64,000 nt of DNA, from assembly GCF_009857435.1 (NCBI RefSeq), contig NZ_WWCK01000002.1, positions 124,001-188,000 on the forward strand. The letters are read 5' to 3'. The notes beneath the pieces were generated by a model. It was not told the origin of the DNA and did no database searches. It saw nothing but the letters and a program-made list of their open reading frames with translations. The DNA is from Duganella rivi (lineage in GTDB: Bacteria; Pseudomonadota; Gammaproteobacteria; Burkholderiales; Burkholderiaceae_D). Numbering within the stretch: the first letter of the stretch is position 1; each line of letters opens with the position of its first letter. The translations under genes were made by a program, and so were the position numbers. Positions 54,372 to 63,384 of this stretch are shown here, piece after piece.

Positions 54372-54435
54372 TTTTGTTTATGACTCTCGTTGTTTAGAAT
54401 AGCCTCACGCTATCAAACAACGAGGAGTCATAGTC

Positions 54436-55890
54436 ATGAATATCACCACCGCCTCCGGCATTCCCGTCGCCGACAATCAAAACTCCCTGACCGCCGGCCC
54501 GCGTGGCCCAGTGCTGCTGCAAGACTTCCACCTGATCGAAAAACTCCAGCATTTCAACCGCGAGCGCATTCCTGAGCGCGTGGTACACGCCAAAGGCTCG
54601 GGCGCTTACGGCACCTTCACCGTCACGCACGACATCACCAAGTATTCCAAGGCCAAGCTGTTTGCCGAAGTAGGCAAGCAAACCGAGACCTTCTTGCGCT
54701 TCTCCACCGTGGGCGGCGAGAAGGGCAGTGCCGACACCGAGCGCGATCCACGCGGCTTCGCAGTGCGTTTCTATACCGAAGAAGGCAACTGGGATTTGGT
54801 CGGCAATAACACGCCAGTGTTCTTCCTCAAGGACGGCATCAAGTTCCCGGACTTCATCCACACCCAAAAGCGCGATCCGCAAACCAATCTGAAATCGCCG
54901 ACCGCGATGTTCGACTTCTGGAGCCGCACGCCGGAAAGCCTGCACCAGGTGACCACGCTGTTTTCCAGCCGTGGTACGCCAGACGGCTATCGCCACATGC
55001 ACGGTTTCGGCAGCCACACCTACAGCTTGATTAACGAAGCCGGTGAGCGCGTCTACGTAAAGTGGCACTTCCTCACGCAGCAAGGCATCAAGAATCTGAG
55101 CGCGGAAGAAGCGACGCGCATCGCCGGCTCTGACCCGGATTACGCACAGCGCGATTTGTTTAACGCGATTGCAGGCGGCGACTTCCCACGTTGGGACGTC
55201 AAGGTGCAAGTAGCCACCGACGCCGAACTGGCGGCATGGGAAGCGCGCACCGGCTGGAATCCGTTCGACCTGACCAAGGTGTGGCCGCACGCGGACTTCC
55301 CATTGCTGCAAGTCGGCGTGCTGGAACTGAACCGCAATCCGGTCAACTACCACTCGGAAGTGGAGCAGGCTGCGTTGTCGCCATCGAACGTGGTGCCGGG
55401 CATGGGCTACTCGCCGGACAAGATGCTGCAAGCGCGCCTGTTCGCTTACCACGACGCGCAGCTGTACCGCGTCGGCACCAATCACCAGCACCTGCCGGTG
55501 AACGCGCCACGCTGCCCGTTCCACAATCAGCAGCGCGATGGTGCGATGGCTGGCGCGAACGGTGGTTCGGCGGTCAATTACGATCCGGTGCAAGGCGCGG
55601 GCAGCAACCCGCACGGCATGGGCCACGGCGAACCGCCGCTGGCGCTGGACGGCGCGGCCGGCCGTTACGATGGCCGCGGCAAGGAAGACGATTACACCCA
55701 AGCCGGTGACCTGTTCCGCCTCTTCCCAAAGGATGAGCAACAAAACCTGTTCAACAACATCGCCGGCCCGCTGAGCCAAGTGAATATCGAGATCATCGAG
55801 CGTCAACTGGCGCATTTCGACAAGGCCGACCCAGCCTACGGCGCCGGTGTGCGTGTTGCGTTGAAAGCGCGCGGCGTCAATCTGGCGTAA
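54436..55890 (+). CDS. katA: Monofunctional haem catalase
   Basis: A 484-aa small-subunit haem catalase that dismutates hydrogen peroxide to water and oxygen. The catalytic region is RERIPERVVHAKGSGAYGTF, with the distal histidine in VVHAKG; the distal Asn is in GNWDLVGNNTPVFF. The proximal haem tyrosine signature is RLFAYHDAQLYRVGTNH. Length and features fit clade 3 catalases. A GAGGAG-type ribosome site precedes the ATG. The promoter region holds an OxyR-like site. It stands alone between the cyanophycin operon and the patatin gene. Confidence 0.95.
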   Translation: MNITTASGIPVADNQNSLTAGPRGPVLLQDFHLIEKLQHFNRERIPERVVHAKGSGAYGTFTVTHDITKYSKAKLFAEVGKQTETFLRFSTVGGEKGSADTERDPRGFAVRFYTEEGNWDLVGNNTPVFFLKDGIKFPDFIHTQKRDPQTNLKSPTAMFDFWSRTPESLHQVTTLFSSRGTPDGYRHMHGFGSHTYSLINEAGERVYVKWHFLTQQGIKNLSAEEATRIAGSDPDYAQRDLFNAIAGGDFPRWDVKVQVATDAELAAWEARTGWNPFDLTKVWPHADFPLLQVGVLELNRNPVNYHSEVEQAALSPSNVVPGMGYSPDKMLQARLFAYHDAQLYRVGTNHQHLPVNAPRCPFHNQQRDGAMAGANGGSAVNYDPVQGAGSNPHGMGHGEPPLALDGAAGRYDGRGKEDDYTQAGDLFRLFPKDEQQNLFNNIAGPLSQVNIEIIERQLAHFDKADPAYGAGVRVALKARGVNLA

Positions 55891-55936
55891 AGATGGCTTA
55901 CAATCTCCATGTTGCAGTGCACCGTGGAGGTTAGAC

Positions 55937-57040
55937 TTGAAGTCCCATTCTGCTTGTCCACCATCATTCTCCCTGCCGGGCCAGATCGTTCTGGTCTTGC
56001 AGGGCGGCGGCGCTTTAGGCGCTTACCAGCTCGGCGTGTACCAAGCCTTGCACGAAGCCGGCATCGAGCCGGACTGGGTGATTGGCACTTCCATCGGCGC
56101 GATTAACGGCGCGCTCATTGCGGGGAATCCGCCGGAGCAGCGGTTGGATAAGCTGCGCGAATTTTGGCATCGCATGGAGCGGAATTCCTTCGGCTTCGAC
56201 GCCATGCCGCGCGCGGTGGCGAATGCGATTACGGTGGGGCAGGGGATACCGGCTTTCTTCGAGCCGAATTTGACGTCGTGGTGGAATCCCGAGGCGCGCG
56301 TCGGCGTCGAGCATGCGTCTTTCTATCAAACCACGCCGCTGCGTGCCACGCTCGAAGATCTGGTCGATTTCGATTACCTCAATGCGAAGCACATGCGCAT
56401 GACGGTGGGCGCGGTCAACGCGCGCAGCGGCGCAATGCGCTACTTCGACACGCGCCGCGAGCCGCTGTGCGTCGAGCATGTGATGGCGTCTGGCGCGCTG
56501 CCGCCTGCGTTTCCTGCGGTGCGCATCGATGGCGAGCCGTATTGGGACGGCGGTATCTACTCCAATACGCCGATCGAAGCGGTGCTCGATGATGAGCCGC
56601 GCCGCAGTTCAGTGATCTTCTCGGTGCAAGTGTGGAACCCGGACGGGAGCGAGCCGGAAAGCGTGCTCGATGTGCTGGATAAGCACAAGGAAATCCAGTA
56701 CGCGAGCCGCGCTAGCAACATCGAACAGCAGCGCAAGCTGCACCGCCTGCGCCACGTGATCCGCGAACTGACCAAGCACCTGCCGGCGGAAGAACTGGCA
56801 TCGCAAGAAGTCCGCGACCTGGCCTCGTGGGGCTGCGGCACCGACATGCACGTAGTCTCGCTGCGCGCCCCGCGCATCGGCAACGAAGACCACACCAAGG
56901 ACATCGACTTCAGCGCATCCGGCATCCGCGCCCGCTGGCAAGCCGGCTACGACGACACGGTGCGCTTCATCAAGCAGCGCCCATGGGATCAGCCTATCGA
57001 CCCTATCGAAGGCATCGCGATCCACGAACTAAACGCATGA
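55937..57040 (+). CDS. Patatin-like phospholipase
   Basis: A 367-aa patatin-fold serine acyl hydrolase with all hallmarks: the oxyanion-hole glycines GGGALGAYQLGVYQAL, the nucleophile in GTSIGAINGALIAG and the catalytic aspartate in DGGIYSNTPIEA. It lacks a signal peptide, so it is cytosolic or peripherally membrane bound. The start is a TTG at 55937, chosen because GGAGG lies about 6 nt upstream and no suitable ATG occurs nearby. It may act on phospholipids or other acyl esters; the C-terminal 130 residues are helical with no motif. Single-gene unit, convergent with the cupin gene. Confidence 0.92.
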   Translation: MKSHSACPPSFSLPGQIVLVLQGGGALGAYQLGVYQALHEAGIEPDWVIGTSIGAINGALIAGNPPEQRLDKLREFWHRMERNSFGFDAMPRAVANAITVGQGIPAFFEPNLTSWWNPEARVGVEHASFYQTTPLRATLEDLVDFDYLNAKHMRMTVGAVNARSGAMRYFDTRREPLCVEHVMASGALPPAFPAVRIDGEPYWDGGIYSNTPIEAVLDDEPRRSSVIFSVQVWNPDGSEPESVLDVLDKHKEIQYASRASNIEQQRKLHRLRHVIRELTKHLPAEELASQEVRDLASWGCGTDMHVVSLRAPRIGNEDHTKDIDFSASGIRARWQAGYDDTVRFIKQRPWDQPIDPIEGIAIHELNA

Positions 57041-57058
57041 AGCCCATGCTAATCTGTT

Positions 57059-57529
57059 CTAGTACGGGCTTGATGCGGGCCGGCCAGCCAAGTCTGTCCA
57101 TATGTCGTCTGGCAGCGAGCGGTCTCGCAGGCAAACCCGGTCATGCTCTGGGTAGGTAATTTGATCGACAGGTGCGCGGGTTCCAACTACCAGGCAACGC
57201 GTTGGAGACGAACTTCGATTCTCCAAATAATGTCCGACCGGGACGCCGGCCTTGAAAGTCGCGACACTACCAGCTCGCATAAGCGTTTCGGACGCGCCTT
57301 CGATGACGGTGATTTCACCGGCAAGAACATAGACCATCTCGTCTTCGGCGCTATGCCAATGTTTGATTGACGATCTGCTGCCTGGCTGAAGGATTTCAAT
57401 GAACGATCCAAACTGCGAAAGCTGTCCAGCTTCACTGATCCAGAGTGTTTGATTCGGTTCGGTGGAGCCTTCCACCTTGCTGATCTCTTTGATCAGTTGA
57501 TCAGGTGTAAAGACGGGCATTAGCGTCAC
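57059..57529 (-). CDS. Cupin-domain protein
   Basis: A 156-aa single-cupin protein. Motif 1 is represented by SSIKHWHSAEDEMVYVLAGEITV (metal ligands H, H, E) and motif 2 by AGSVATFKAGVPVGHYLENRSSSPTRCLVVG (H ligand). Such proteins bind a metal and act as isomerases, dioxygenases or sensors; no substrate is evident. The start overlaps the stop of the LysR gene by 4 nt (TGA within ATGA), so the two are translated together. Codon use is less GC-biased than the neighbours, suggesting more recent acquisition. Confidence 0.88.
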   Translation of the reverse strand: MTLMPVFTPDQLIKEISKVEGSTEPNQTLWISEAGQLSQFGSFIEILQPGSRSSIKHWHSAEDEMVYVLAGEITVIEGASETLMRAGSVATFKAGVPVGHYLENRSSSPTRCLVVGTRAPVDQITYPEHDRVCLRDRSLPDDIWTDLAGRPASSPY

Positions 57530-58431
57530 TCCTTTGCAAGGGATATGGGCTCAGAGCCTAGCACATCGTGGCAGACTTCCAGCCACGCGCGGGCGGCGTG
57601 GGAGAGGTAGGCGCCGCGCCAGACGTGGGCTGGTTGCCATGGTAGTTCGGGATCAACCAGCTTTACTGCATCGAGATGGCCTATGGCCAGGCGATGGATG
57701 AAGGGCTCGGGCAGCAAGGCCACGCCCATGCCGGCGGAGGCCATCGCCACCAGCCAGTCCCATTGACCGCTCTGGGCGGCGATCTGCGGCTCGAAACCTG
57801 CTTCGGCGAAGGCGGTGCGCAGGGCGCGGGTCATGGCGAAATCGTCTTTCAGCAGCACCAGCGGCGTGTTTGCCAGCGACTTCAGTTTTAGCGTGGTGCG
57901 GTTTTTCTGGAAGGTGTTGCGCGCGGCGAGCGCCCAGATCGGGTAGCTGGCAATCGGCGATGACTGCAATCCCAGCGCGGGATCGGCCGGCAGCACGGTC
58001 AGGCCGATCTCCAGATCGCCTTGCGCTACCTGGCGTTCTATCGCCTGGCCAGCGTCTTCCTGCAATGTCAGCGTGATGTTGGGGTGGCGCTGGCGGAAGG
58101 CTTTCAGCACAGGCGTGAACAGCAGGTTGATCATCGGCGGAATGCCGACTGTCAGGTGGCCGCGCTCCAGCGCTTGCGTGTCGCGAACCTCCGCCGCCAG
58201 CTGGCGCATGGCGTTCAGCATTTCCAAGCCACGTTCGTAGACCACGTTGCCGGTATCGGTCAGCGTTAATCGGCGGCCTTCGCGGATCAGCAACTGCGCG
58301 CCGACTTCCTCTTCCAGCTGCCGCACCATTTTGCTGATGGTCGACTGCGTAACGTGCAGCGACTCCGCCGCCTGCGTAAAACTATTCAGGCGGACGGTTT
58401 CAACGAAGTAGCGCAGTGATCGCAGATCCAT
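57526..58431 (-). CDS. LysR-family transcriptional regulator
   Basis: A 301-aa LysR regulator from the ATG at 58431: MDLRSLRYFVETVRLNSFTQAAESLHVTQSTISKMVRQLEEEVGAQLLIREGRRLTLT is the canonical N-terminal helix-turn-helix, followed by the effector-binding domain (RGHLTVGIPPMINLLFTPVLKAFRQRHPNITLTL). The frame is open further upstream to 58500 but without LysR-like sequence. It is divergent from the CoA-transferase gene, the classical arrangement for a LysR target, and is co-transcribed with the cupin gene. Confidence 0.93.
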   Translation of the reverse strand: MDLRSLRYFVETVRLNSFTQAAESLHVTQSTISKMVRQLEEEVGAQLLIREGRRLTLTDTGNVVYERGLEMLNAMRQLAAEVRDTQALERGHLTVGIPPMINLLFTPVLKAFRQRHPNITLTLQEDAGQAIERQVAQGDLEIGLTVLPADPALGLQSSPIASYPIWALAARNTFQKNRTTLKLKSLANTPLVLLKDDFAMTRALRTAFAEAGFEPQIAAQSGQWDWLVAMASAGMGVALLPEPFIHRLAIGHLDAVKLVDPELPWQPAHVWRGAYLSHAARAWLEVCHDVLGSEPISLAKE

Positions 58432-58518
58432 GAGTAAAACGACTGGAAGTTGAGAATTTAAGTCATGAAACGACTTTTTCCTGATTCTATACTGGATCAA
58501 AGAATGAGGAGAACAATC

Positions 58519-60012
58519 ATGTACGAAGATCGCATCCGCCGCCCGGCACTCATGAACAAGCTGATGAGCGCCGAGAAAGCCGCCCTTTTATTCAAAGACG
58601 GTATGACTGTGGGTATGAGCGGCTTTACCAGAGCCGGAGACGCCAAGGCGCTGCCGTTAGCGCTGGTTGAACGTTCGCGCCAGTCGCCTTTGCATCTCAC
58701 TTTGCTGACCGGCGCGTCGCTCGGCAACGACAGCGATGGCTTGATGGCCAACGCCGGCGTGGTCGCGCGCCGCATGCCGTTTCAGGCCGACGCCGCGCTG
58801 CGCCGAAAGATCAATTCCGGCGAGGTGATGTTCATCGACCAGCACTTGTCGGAGACCGCCGAGCAGCTGCGTTCCGGCGATCTGAAGGCCATCGATATCG
58901 CGGTGATTGAAGCAGTGGCGATTACGCCTGATGGCGGCATTATTCCTACCATGTCGGTCGGGAACACGGCCAACTTCGCGCAGCAGGCCGACAAGGTGAT
59001 CGTCGAGATTAATCTGAGCGCGCCGCTGGCGCTGGAAGGCTTCCACGATATCTACGTGCCGGGCAATCGTCCGCATCGCGGCGCGATTCCGCTGCTGACG
59101 CCTTGGCAGCGCATGGGCTGGACTTCCATCCCGGTGCACCCGGATCGCATCGCTGCCATCGTCATTACCGATAGCCCGGACAGCCCATCCAACGCGCTGC
59201 CGCCGGACGACGAGACTGACGCCATCGCGCGCCACGTCATCACCTTCCTTGAAGGCGAGGTGAAGGCAGGGCGCATGGATCCGTCGCTGCGGCCGCTGCA
59301 AGCGGGCATCGGCACTATCGCCAACGCGGTGCTGCATGGCCTGATCGATTCGCCGTTCCGCAACATGACCATGTATTCGGAGGTGCTGCAGGATAGCGCG
59401 ATTGAGCTGCTCGATTCGGGGCAGTTGTCGATGGCGTCGGCGTCGTCGATCACGCTGTCGGCGGCCATGCACGAGAAGTTCATCCACAATCTTGAGAAGT
59501 ACCGCGAGCGCATTGTGCTGCGGCCGCAGGAGATCAGCAATCACCCAGAAGTGGTGCGCCGTCTCGGCATCATCGCGCTGAACACGGCGCTGGAGTACGA
59601 CATTTACGGCAATGTGAATTCGACCCACGTCGGCGGCACGCACATGATGAACGGTATCGGCGGTTCGGGCGACTTTGCGCGCAACGGCCAGTTGTCCATC
59701 TTCGTCAGCAAATCGGTGGCCAAGGATGGCGCGATTTCGAGCGTGGTGCCGTTTGTGGCGCACGTCGATCATACCGAGCACGATGTAGACGTGGTGGTGT
59801 CCGAATGGGGCTTGGCCGACCTGCGTGGCCTCGCGCCACGCGAACGCGCACCGCTCATCATCGAGAACTGCGCTCACCCGGATTATCGCCCGCAGCTGCG
59901 CGCTTATTTCGAAGAAGCGAAGCAGGGCGGCGGCCAGACCCCGCACGTCCTGGAGAAGGCCTTGTCGTGGCACGCCCGCTATAAACGCGAGGGGAGCATG
60001 CTGGTAAAATAA
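58519..60012 (+). CDS. Acetyl-CoA hydrolase/succinate CoA-transferase family protein
   Basis: A 497-aa enzyme of the Cat1/Ach1/ScpC family that moves CoA between acetate, succinate, propionate or similar acids. Evidence: ALMNKLMSAEKAALLFKDGMTVGMSGFTRAGDAKALP at the N-terminus, the likely catalytic glutamate in NMTMYSEVLQDSAIELL, and the C-terminal NSTHVGGTHMMNGIGGSGDFARNGQLSIFVSKS. The start at 58519 has the ribosome site GAGGAG; the frame extends upstream to 58465 through the promoter. It is divergent from LysR, which probably activates it in response to an organic acid. Confidence 0.93.
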   Translation: MYEDRIRRPALMNKLMSAEKAALLFKDGMTVGMSGFTRAGDAKALPLALVERSRQSPLHLTLLTGASLGNDSDGLMANAGVVARRMPFQADAALRRKINSGEVMFIDQHLSETAEQLRSGDLKAIDIAVIEAVAITPDGGIIPTMSVGNTANFAQQADKVIVEINLSAPLALEGFHDIYVPGNRPHRGAIPLLTPWQRMGWTSIPVHPDRIAAIVITDSPDSPSNALPPDDETDAIARHVITFLEGEVKAGRMDPSLRPLQAGIGTIANAVLHGLIDSPFRNMTMYSEVLQDSAIELLDSGQLSMASASSITLSAAMHEKFIHNLEKYRERIVLRPQEISNHPEVVRRLGIIALNTALEYDIYGNVNSTHVGGTHMMNGIGGSGDFARNGQLSIFVSKSVAKDGAISSVVPFVAHVDHTEHDVDVVVSEWGLADLRGLAPRERAPLIIENCAHPDYRPQLRAYFEEAKQGGGQTPHVLEKALSWHARYKREGSMLVK

Positions 60013-60045
60013 CGGTCATAAAAATTCACTTGATATTGGATTAAC

Positions 60046-61173
60046 ATGACCATCAAAATCAGCCAGAACTTCGACTCCGGCGCCATTGAAGTGCTGCGCG
60101 CCGACAGTGCAGCCACCATCGAACTGAATCTGCGCAAGGACTCGCACGCGGACATTCACCAGTGGTTCCACTTCCGCGTGCAGGGCGCGCGCGGCCAGAA
60201 GCTGAACATGCGCTTCCTGAACGCCGGCAGCGCTACTTACGCCAAAGGTTACGAAGACTATCAGGCGGTCGCCAGCTACGACACCGAGAATTGGTTCCGC
60301 GTGCCGACCACCTTCGATGGCGAGGTCATGACGATCAAGCACACGCCGGACACCGACAGCATCTACTACGCTTACTTCGAGCCGTATTCGTTCGAACGCC
60401 ACCTGCGCTTGCTGGGCGAAGTGGGCGAGCACCCGCTGGCCCGCGTGCACGACCTGGGCAGCACGGTTGATGGCCGCGATATGAACCTGGTCGTCATCGG
60501 CAAGCCGGAAGCGGAAAAGAAAATCTGGTTCATCGCGCGCCAGCACCCGGGCGAGTCGATGGCCGAGTGGTTCATCGAAGGCCTGATCGATTCGCTGCTG
60601 GATGATGCGAATCCAATCGCGCGCAAGCTGCTGCAACGCTGCGTGTTCTACATCGTGCCGAACATGAACCCGGACGGCTCGGTGCGTGGCAATCTGCGCA
60701 CCAACGCGGCTGGCGCTAACCTGAACCGCGAGTGGATGACCCCATCCGTCGAGCGGAGCCCGGAAGTGCTTTACGTGAAGCAGAAGATGCACGAAACCGG
60801 CATCGATATGTTCTTCGATATTCACGGTGATGAAGCGCTGCCGTACAACTTCGTGGCCGGTAACGAGATGCTGGAGAACTTCAGCGACGAGCGCCGCGCC
60901 AAGCAGCAGGCTTTCATTGACCGCTACAAGAACGCCTCGCCGGACTTCCAGGATACCGTCGGCTACGCAGCCAGCAAGTACAAGGAAGACATGCTGACGC
61001 TGGCCTCCAAGTACGTCGGCCACCACTTCGGCTGCCTGGCGCTGACGCTGGAGATGCCGTTCAAGGACAACGCGGATCTGCCTGATCCTGCCGTTGGCTG
61101 GAACGGCGCGCGTAGTGCGGCGCTGGGTGCTGCGATCCTGCAGCCTATCCTGCTGTCGCTGAACGACTACTGA
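60046..61173 (+). CDS. M14-family cytosolic carboxypeptidase-like protein
   Basis: A 375-aa zinc carboxypeptidase of the bacterial cytosolic M14 group (related to CCP/Nna1). An N-terminal beta-sandwich of about 120 residues precedes the catalytic domain. Zinc ligands are in IARQHPGESMAEW (H and E) and DIHGDE (H). Substrate-recognition residues are in NMNPDGSVRGNLRTNAAGANLNREW, and the catalytic glutamate is in LTLEMPFKDN. There is no signal peptide. The substrate is unknown; family members trim C-terminal or side-chain amino acids. It is 2 nt upstream of the CYTH gene and transcribed with it. Confidence 0.92.
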   Translation: MTIKISQNFDSGAIEVLRADSAATIELNLRKDSHADIHQWFHFRVQGARGQKLNMRFLNAGSATYAKGYEDYQAVASYDTENWFRVPTTFDGEVMTIKHTPDTDSIYYAYFEPYSFERHLRLLGEVGEHPLARVHDLGSTVDGRDMNLVVIGKPEAEKKIWFIARQHPGESMAEWFIEGLIDSLLDDANPIARKLLQRCVFYIVPNMNPDGSVRGNLRTNAAGANLNREWMTPSVERSPEVLYVKQKMHETGIDMFFDIHGDEALPYNFVAGNEMLENFSDERRAKQQAFIDRYKNASPDFQDTVGYAASKYKEDMLTLASKYVGHHFGCLALTLEMPFKDNADLPDPAVGWNGARSAALGAAILQPILLSLNDY

Positions 61174-61175
61174 TC

Positions 61176-61640
61176 ATGGGCGTCGAAATCGAGCGCAAGT
61201 TCCTGTTGCGCGGCGATGGCTGGATGACGCTTGGAGAACCGGTGTTCTTCAAGCAGGGCTACCTGTCGTCGCACAAGGATCGCGTGGTGCGCGTGCGGAT
61301 TGAAGGCGAGCGTGCAGTGATGACGATCAAGGGCGCCAATAAAGGCGCCACGCGCGGCGAATGGGAATACGAAATCCCCGTTGCCGATGCGGCCGAGCTG
61401 CTCGACGGTTTGTGCGAGCAGCCCTTGATCGAAAAGTACCGCCGCCGCATCACGTACGCGGGCAATGTGTGGGAAGTGGATGAGTTCCTCGGCGCGAATG
61501 CCGGACTGGTGGTGGCGGAGATTGAATTGCAGTCGGAAGACCAGCAGTTCGACAAGCCGGACTGGATCGGAGAGGAAGTCACCGACGATCTGCGCTACCT
61601 CAACTCCAGCTTAATTAAGCACCCGTATTCCGCTTGGTAA
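61176..61640 (+). CDS. CYTH-domain protein (triphosphate tunnel metalloenzyme)
   Basis: A 154-aa protein starting with the signature GVEIERKFLLRG (ExExK motif), with basic and acidic tunnel residues in VVRVRIEGERAVMTIKG, RRRITYAGNVWEVDEF and LVVAEIELQSED. CYTH proteins hydrolyse inorganic triphosphate or related triphosphates or, rarely, make cAMP. The short single-domain form fits the NeuTTM/YjbK-like class of triphosphatases. It starts 2 nt after the M14 carboxypeptidase stop and so is part of the same transcript. Confidence 0.93.
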   Translation: MGVEIERKFLLRGDGWMTLGEPVFFKQGYLSSHKDRVVRVRIEGERAVMTIKGANKGATRGEWEYEIPVADAAELLDGLCEQPLIEKYRRRITYAGNVWEVDEFLGANAGLVVAEIELQSEDQQFDKPDWIGEEVTDDLRYLNSSLIKHPYSAW

Positions 61641-61668
61641 AGCCGCTCGTTTGTCCTAAGCTGTAAGG

Positions 61669-61977
61669 ATGGACAACGAACGACAAATGGCGCTTGAAGC
61701 GCGCTTCGATATGATACTGCCGACCTTGGCTACCAAGTCGGATATCGAAGCTTTGCGCGCAGAGATGCACAAAATGTCTGCTGAGGGCTACCGTTGGATG
61801 GTGGCTTCGATGATTGGTATGTTTCTTGGCTTCGGCGGGCTGTACTTCGCTAGCAACAACGCTGCAAAGCCGCAGCCGGCAGCGCCGGTTGTCGTGCAGG
61901 CACCGCCGGCGCAGGTGCAGCCGATACAAACATTACCGCCCATCGTCATCTACGTCACGCCGCCAGCACAAAAATAA
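61669..61977 (+). CDS. Small coiled-coil membrane protein with proline-rich tail
   Basis: A 102-aa protein: an N-terminal amphipathic helix (LEARFDMILPTLATKSDIEALRAEMHKM), one membrane helix (WMVASMIGMFLGFGGLYFA) and a Pro/Ala/Gln-rich tail (AAPVVVQAPPAQVQPIQTLPP). The helix motif TKSDIEALRAEM resembles the product at 32006-32305. It follows the CYTH gene by 28 nt. No function is known. The stop codon lies inside the shared terminator hairpin. Confidence 0.75.
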   Translation: MDNERQMALEARFDMILPTLATKSDIEALRAEMHKMSAEGYRWMVASMIGMFLGFGGLYFASNNAAKPQPAAPVVVQAPPAQVQPIQTLPPIVIYVTPPAQK

Positions 61978-61997
61978 AGCCCCGTGAGGGGCTTTAT
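61974..61997. terminator. Bidirectional terminator
   Basis: ATAAAGCCCC-GTGA-GGGGCTTTAT pairs perfectly over 10 bp. It ends the rightward M14-CYTH-small-protein transcript and the leftward DUF2863 transcript, whose stop lies 3 nt away. Confidence 0.8.
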
Positions 61998-61999
61998 CG

Positions 62000-63262
62000 T
62001 TAGTGGAAGTGCTCCGTGCCGGTCGGGGCGTCTTCCGGCATTTCGGCGTGGGCCAGTTCGCCTTGCGGGTCGGCGAACAGCGGGGCGCCGCAGTCATCGC
62101 AGAATTCCATCACGTAGCGCTCGGTGTGCTTCTTGATCTGCGTGATGCCCGCTGCGTTCAGATGCGCGGTGATATCTTCCACCGGCGTCATCGGCTTTTG
62201 CAGCGCGGTCAGCGCGCCCGGGCCTTCCGGCGGCGTGCCTTCTTCATCTTCCTGCCCGTACAGCGGCCACACCACGCCATAGATCACGTCCGGCGACGAA
62301 CGCTGGGTGAAGGCCACGCGGTATTCGTCGATCTGGCCATCGGCGGTTTCTTCGCCAAAGCCGGCAATCACGGCGCGCAGTTCGGATGGCTCTACCGACA
62401 GCGTGTGCGTCAGGTAGTGCACCGCCGCGCGGATCGATACCGGGCGAATCAACTTGTCCGCTTCGCGGCAGGCCATGTAGTAAGCCTCCGGCAACAGCAG
62501 CTCAACGCCGCAACCCGGCAGCAGACGGTTGACGGTCGGCGTGGCTTGCACACGCCATTGTTCCAGCGCGGAAGCACGCTCGGCAGCGAAGCTGGCTTGA
62601 TGCTCGGCCATTTGCCAGCGGAACAGCGGCGCGCCGGCCGGCGCCACCACGGCCACCAGCAGGTAGCGCGTGTCGGCCAGGAACGGTGCGGTTTCCGGCA
62701 CCTTGGTGTCGGCCTTCAGCACGCTGCCTTTGATGGCGGCTTGCGCCAGCTTGTGCACTTTGCCGTAGGTCTCGACGTGGCTGCGCGGCAGCTGGTCGAT
62801 CGAGAACAGGGTAGGCGACATGGCCAGCTGCGTGCCATCGGCCAGCAGGTGGGCGGAGAAGTGCGCCGTCAGCGTTTGCAGAATATCGGACGGAATCGCG
62901 CCGGAGGCAATTGCAAAGCGCGTCCACGCCAGGATGGGCGCGGCCACCAGCAGCACGTCGAATTGCTTGCTGACGCCGTCGGCGGTTTCAACGGTGAAGC
63001 TGCCCGATTCGCTGCCGGCTTCCACACTGTCCATCAACACGTCGTAGGCGTTCAGGTCTTCCTTGAACAGCGCGTTGAGCGTGGCGTCGATGGTGTCCTG
63101 GTGGCCGGTTTTCAAGAGTTTCTGGAGCTGTGCATCGAGGGAGTGTTCCCATGCACGTTCTTCGATGCGGCTAGCCGCCTGCCCAACTGCTTGAGCATAG
63201 GTGGCGAGGCGCTGGCTCTCGGCGGACAACTTGTGAGGTGAAGCTTGTTTTGAACGACGCAT
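62000..63262 (-). CDS. DUF2863 family protein
   Basis: A 420-aa cytosolic protein of a family found mainly in betaproteobacteria with unknown function. The N-terminus is basic and helical; the central part (KQFDVLLVAAPILAWTRFAIASGAIPSDILQTLTAHFSAHLLA) is well conserved in the family. The C-terminus has a possible metal site (EFCDDCGAPLFAD, then histidines in the last residues TGTEHFH). It lies between two terminators as a single-gene unit downstream of aconitase. Confidence 0.88.
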   Translation of the reverse strand: MRRSKQASPHKLSAESQRLATYAQAVGQAASRIEERAWEHSLDAQLQKLLKTGHQDTIDATLNALFKEDLNAYDVLMDSVEAGSESGSFTVETADGVSKQFDVLLVAAPILAWTRFAIASGAIPSDILQTLTAHFSAHLLADGTQLAMSPTLFSIDQLPRSHVETYGKVHKLAQAAIKGSVLKADTKVPETAPFLADTRYLLVAVVAPAGAPLFRWQMAEHQASFAAERASALEQWRVQATPTVNRLLPGCGVELLLPEAYYMACREADKLIRPVSIRAAVHYLTHTLSVEPSELRAVIAGFGEETADGQIDEYRVAFTQRSSPDVIYGVVWPLYGQEDEEGTPPEGPGALTALQKPMTPVEDITAHLNAAGITQIKKHTERYVMEFCDDCGAPLFADPQGELAHAEMPEDAPTGTEHFH

Positions 63263-63335
63263 CGCGCGGAGAGTCTCTATAAAAGTGAATAAAACTGATT
63301 ATGACCCTATTGTAGATGATTCGGCAAACGTGCAT

Positions 63336-63363
63336 AAAAAAACGCCGGGACAAGCCCGGCGTT
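63336..63363 (-). terminator. Intrinsic terminator of the aconitase gene
   Basis: Read on the minus strand, AACGCCGGG-CTTGT-CCCGGCGTT is a 9-bp stem followed by a run of T (A-run at 63336-63342 on the + strand). It lies 22 nt after the aconitase stop. Confidence 0.9.
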
Positions 63364-63384
63364 CTCTCTGTAACTGCTTAACGA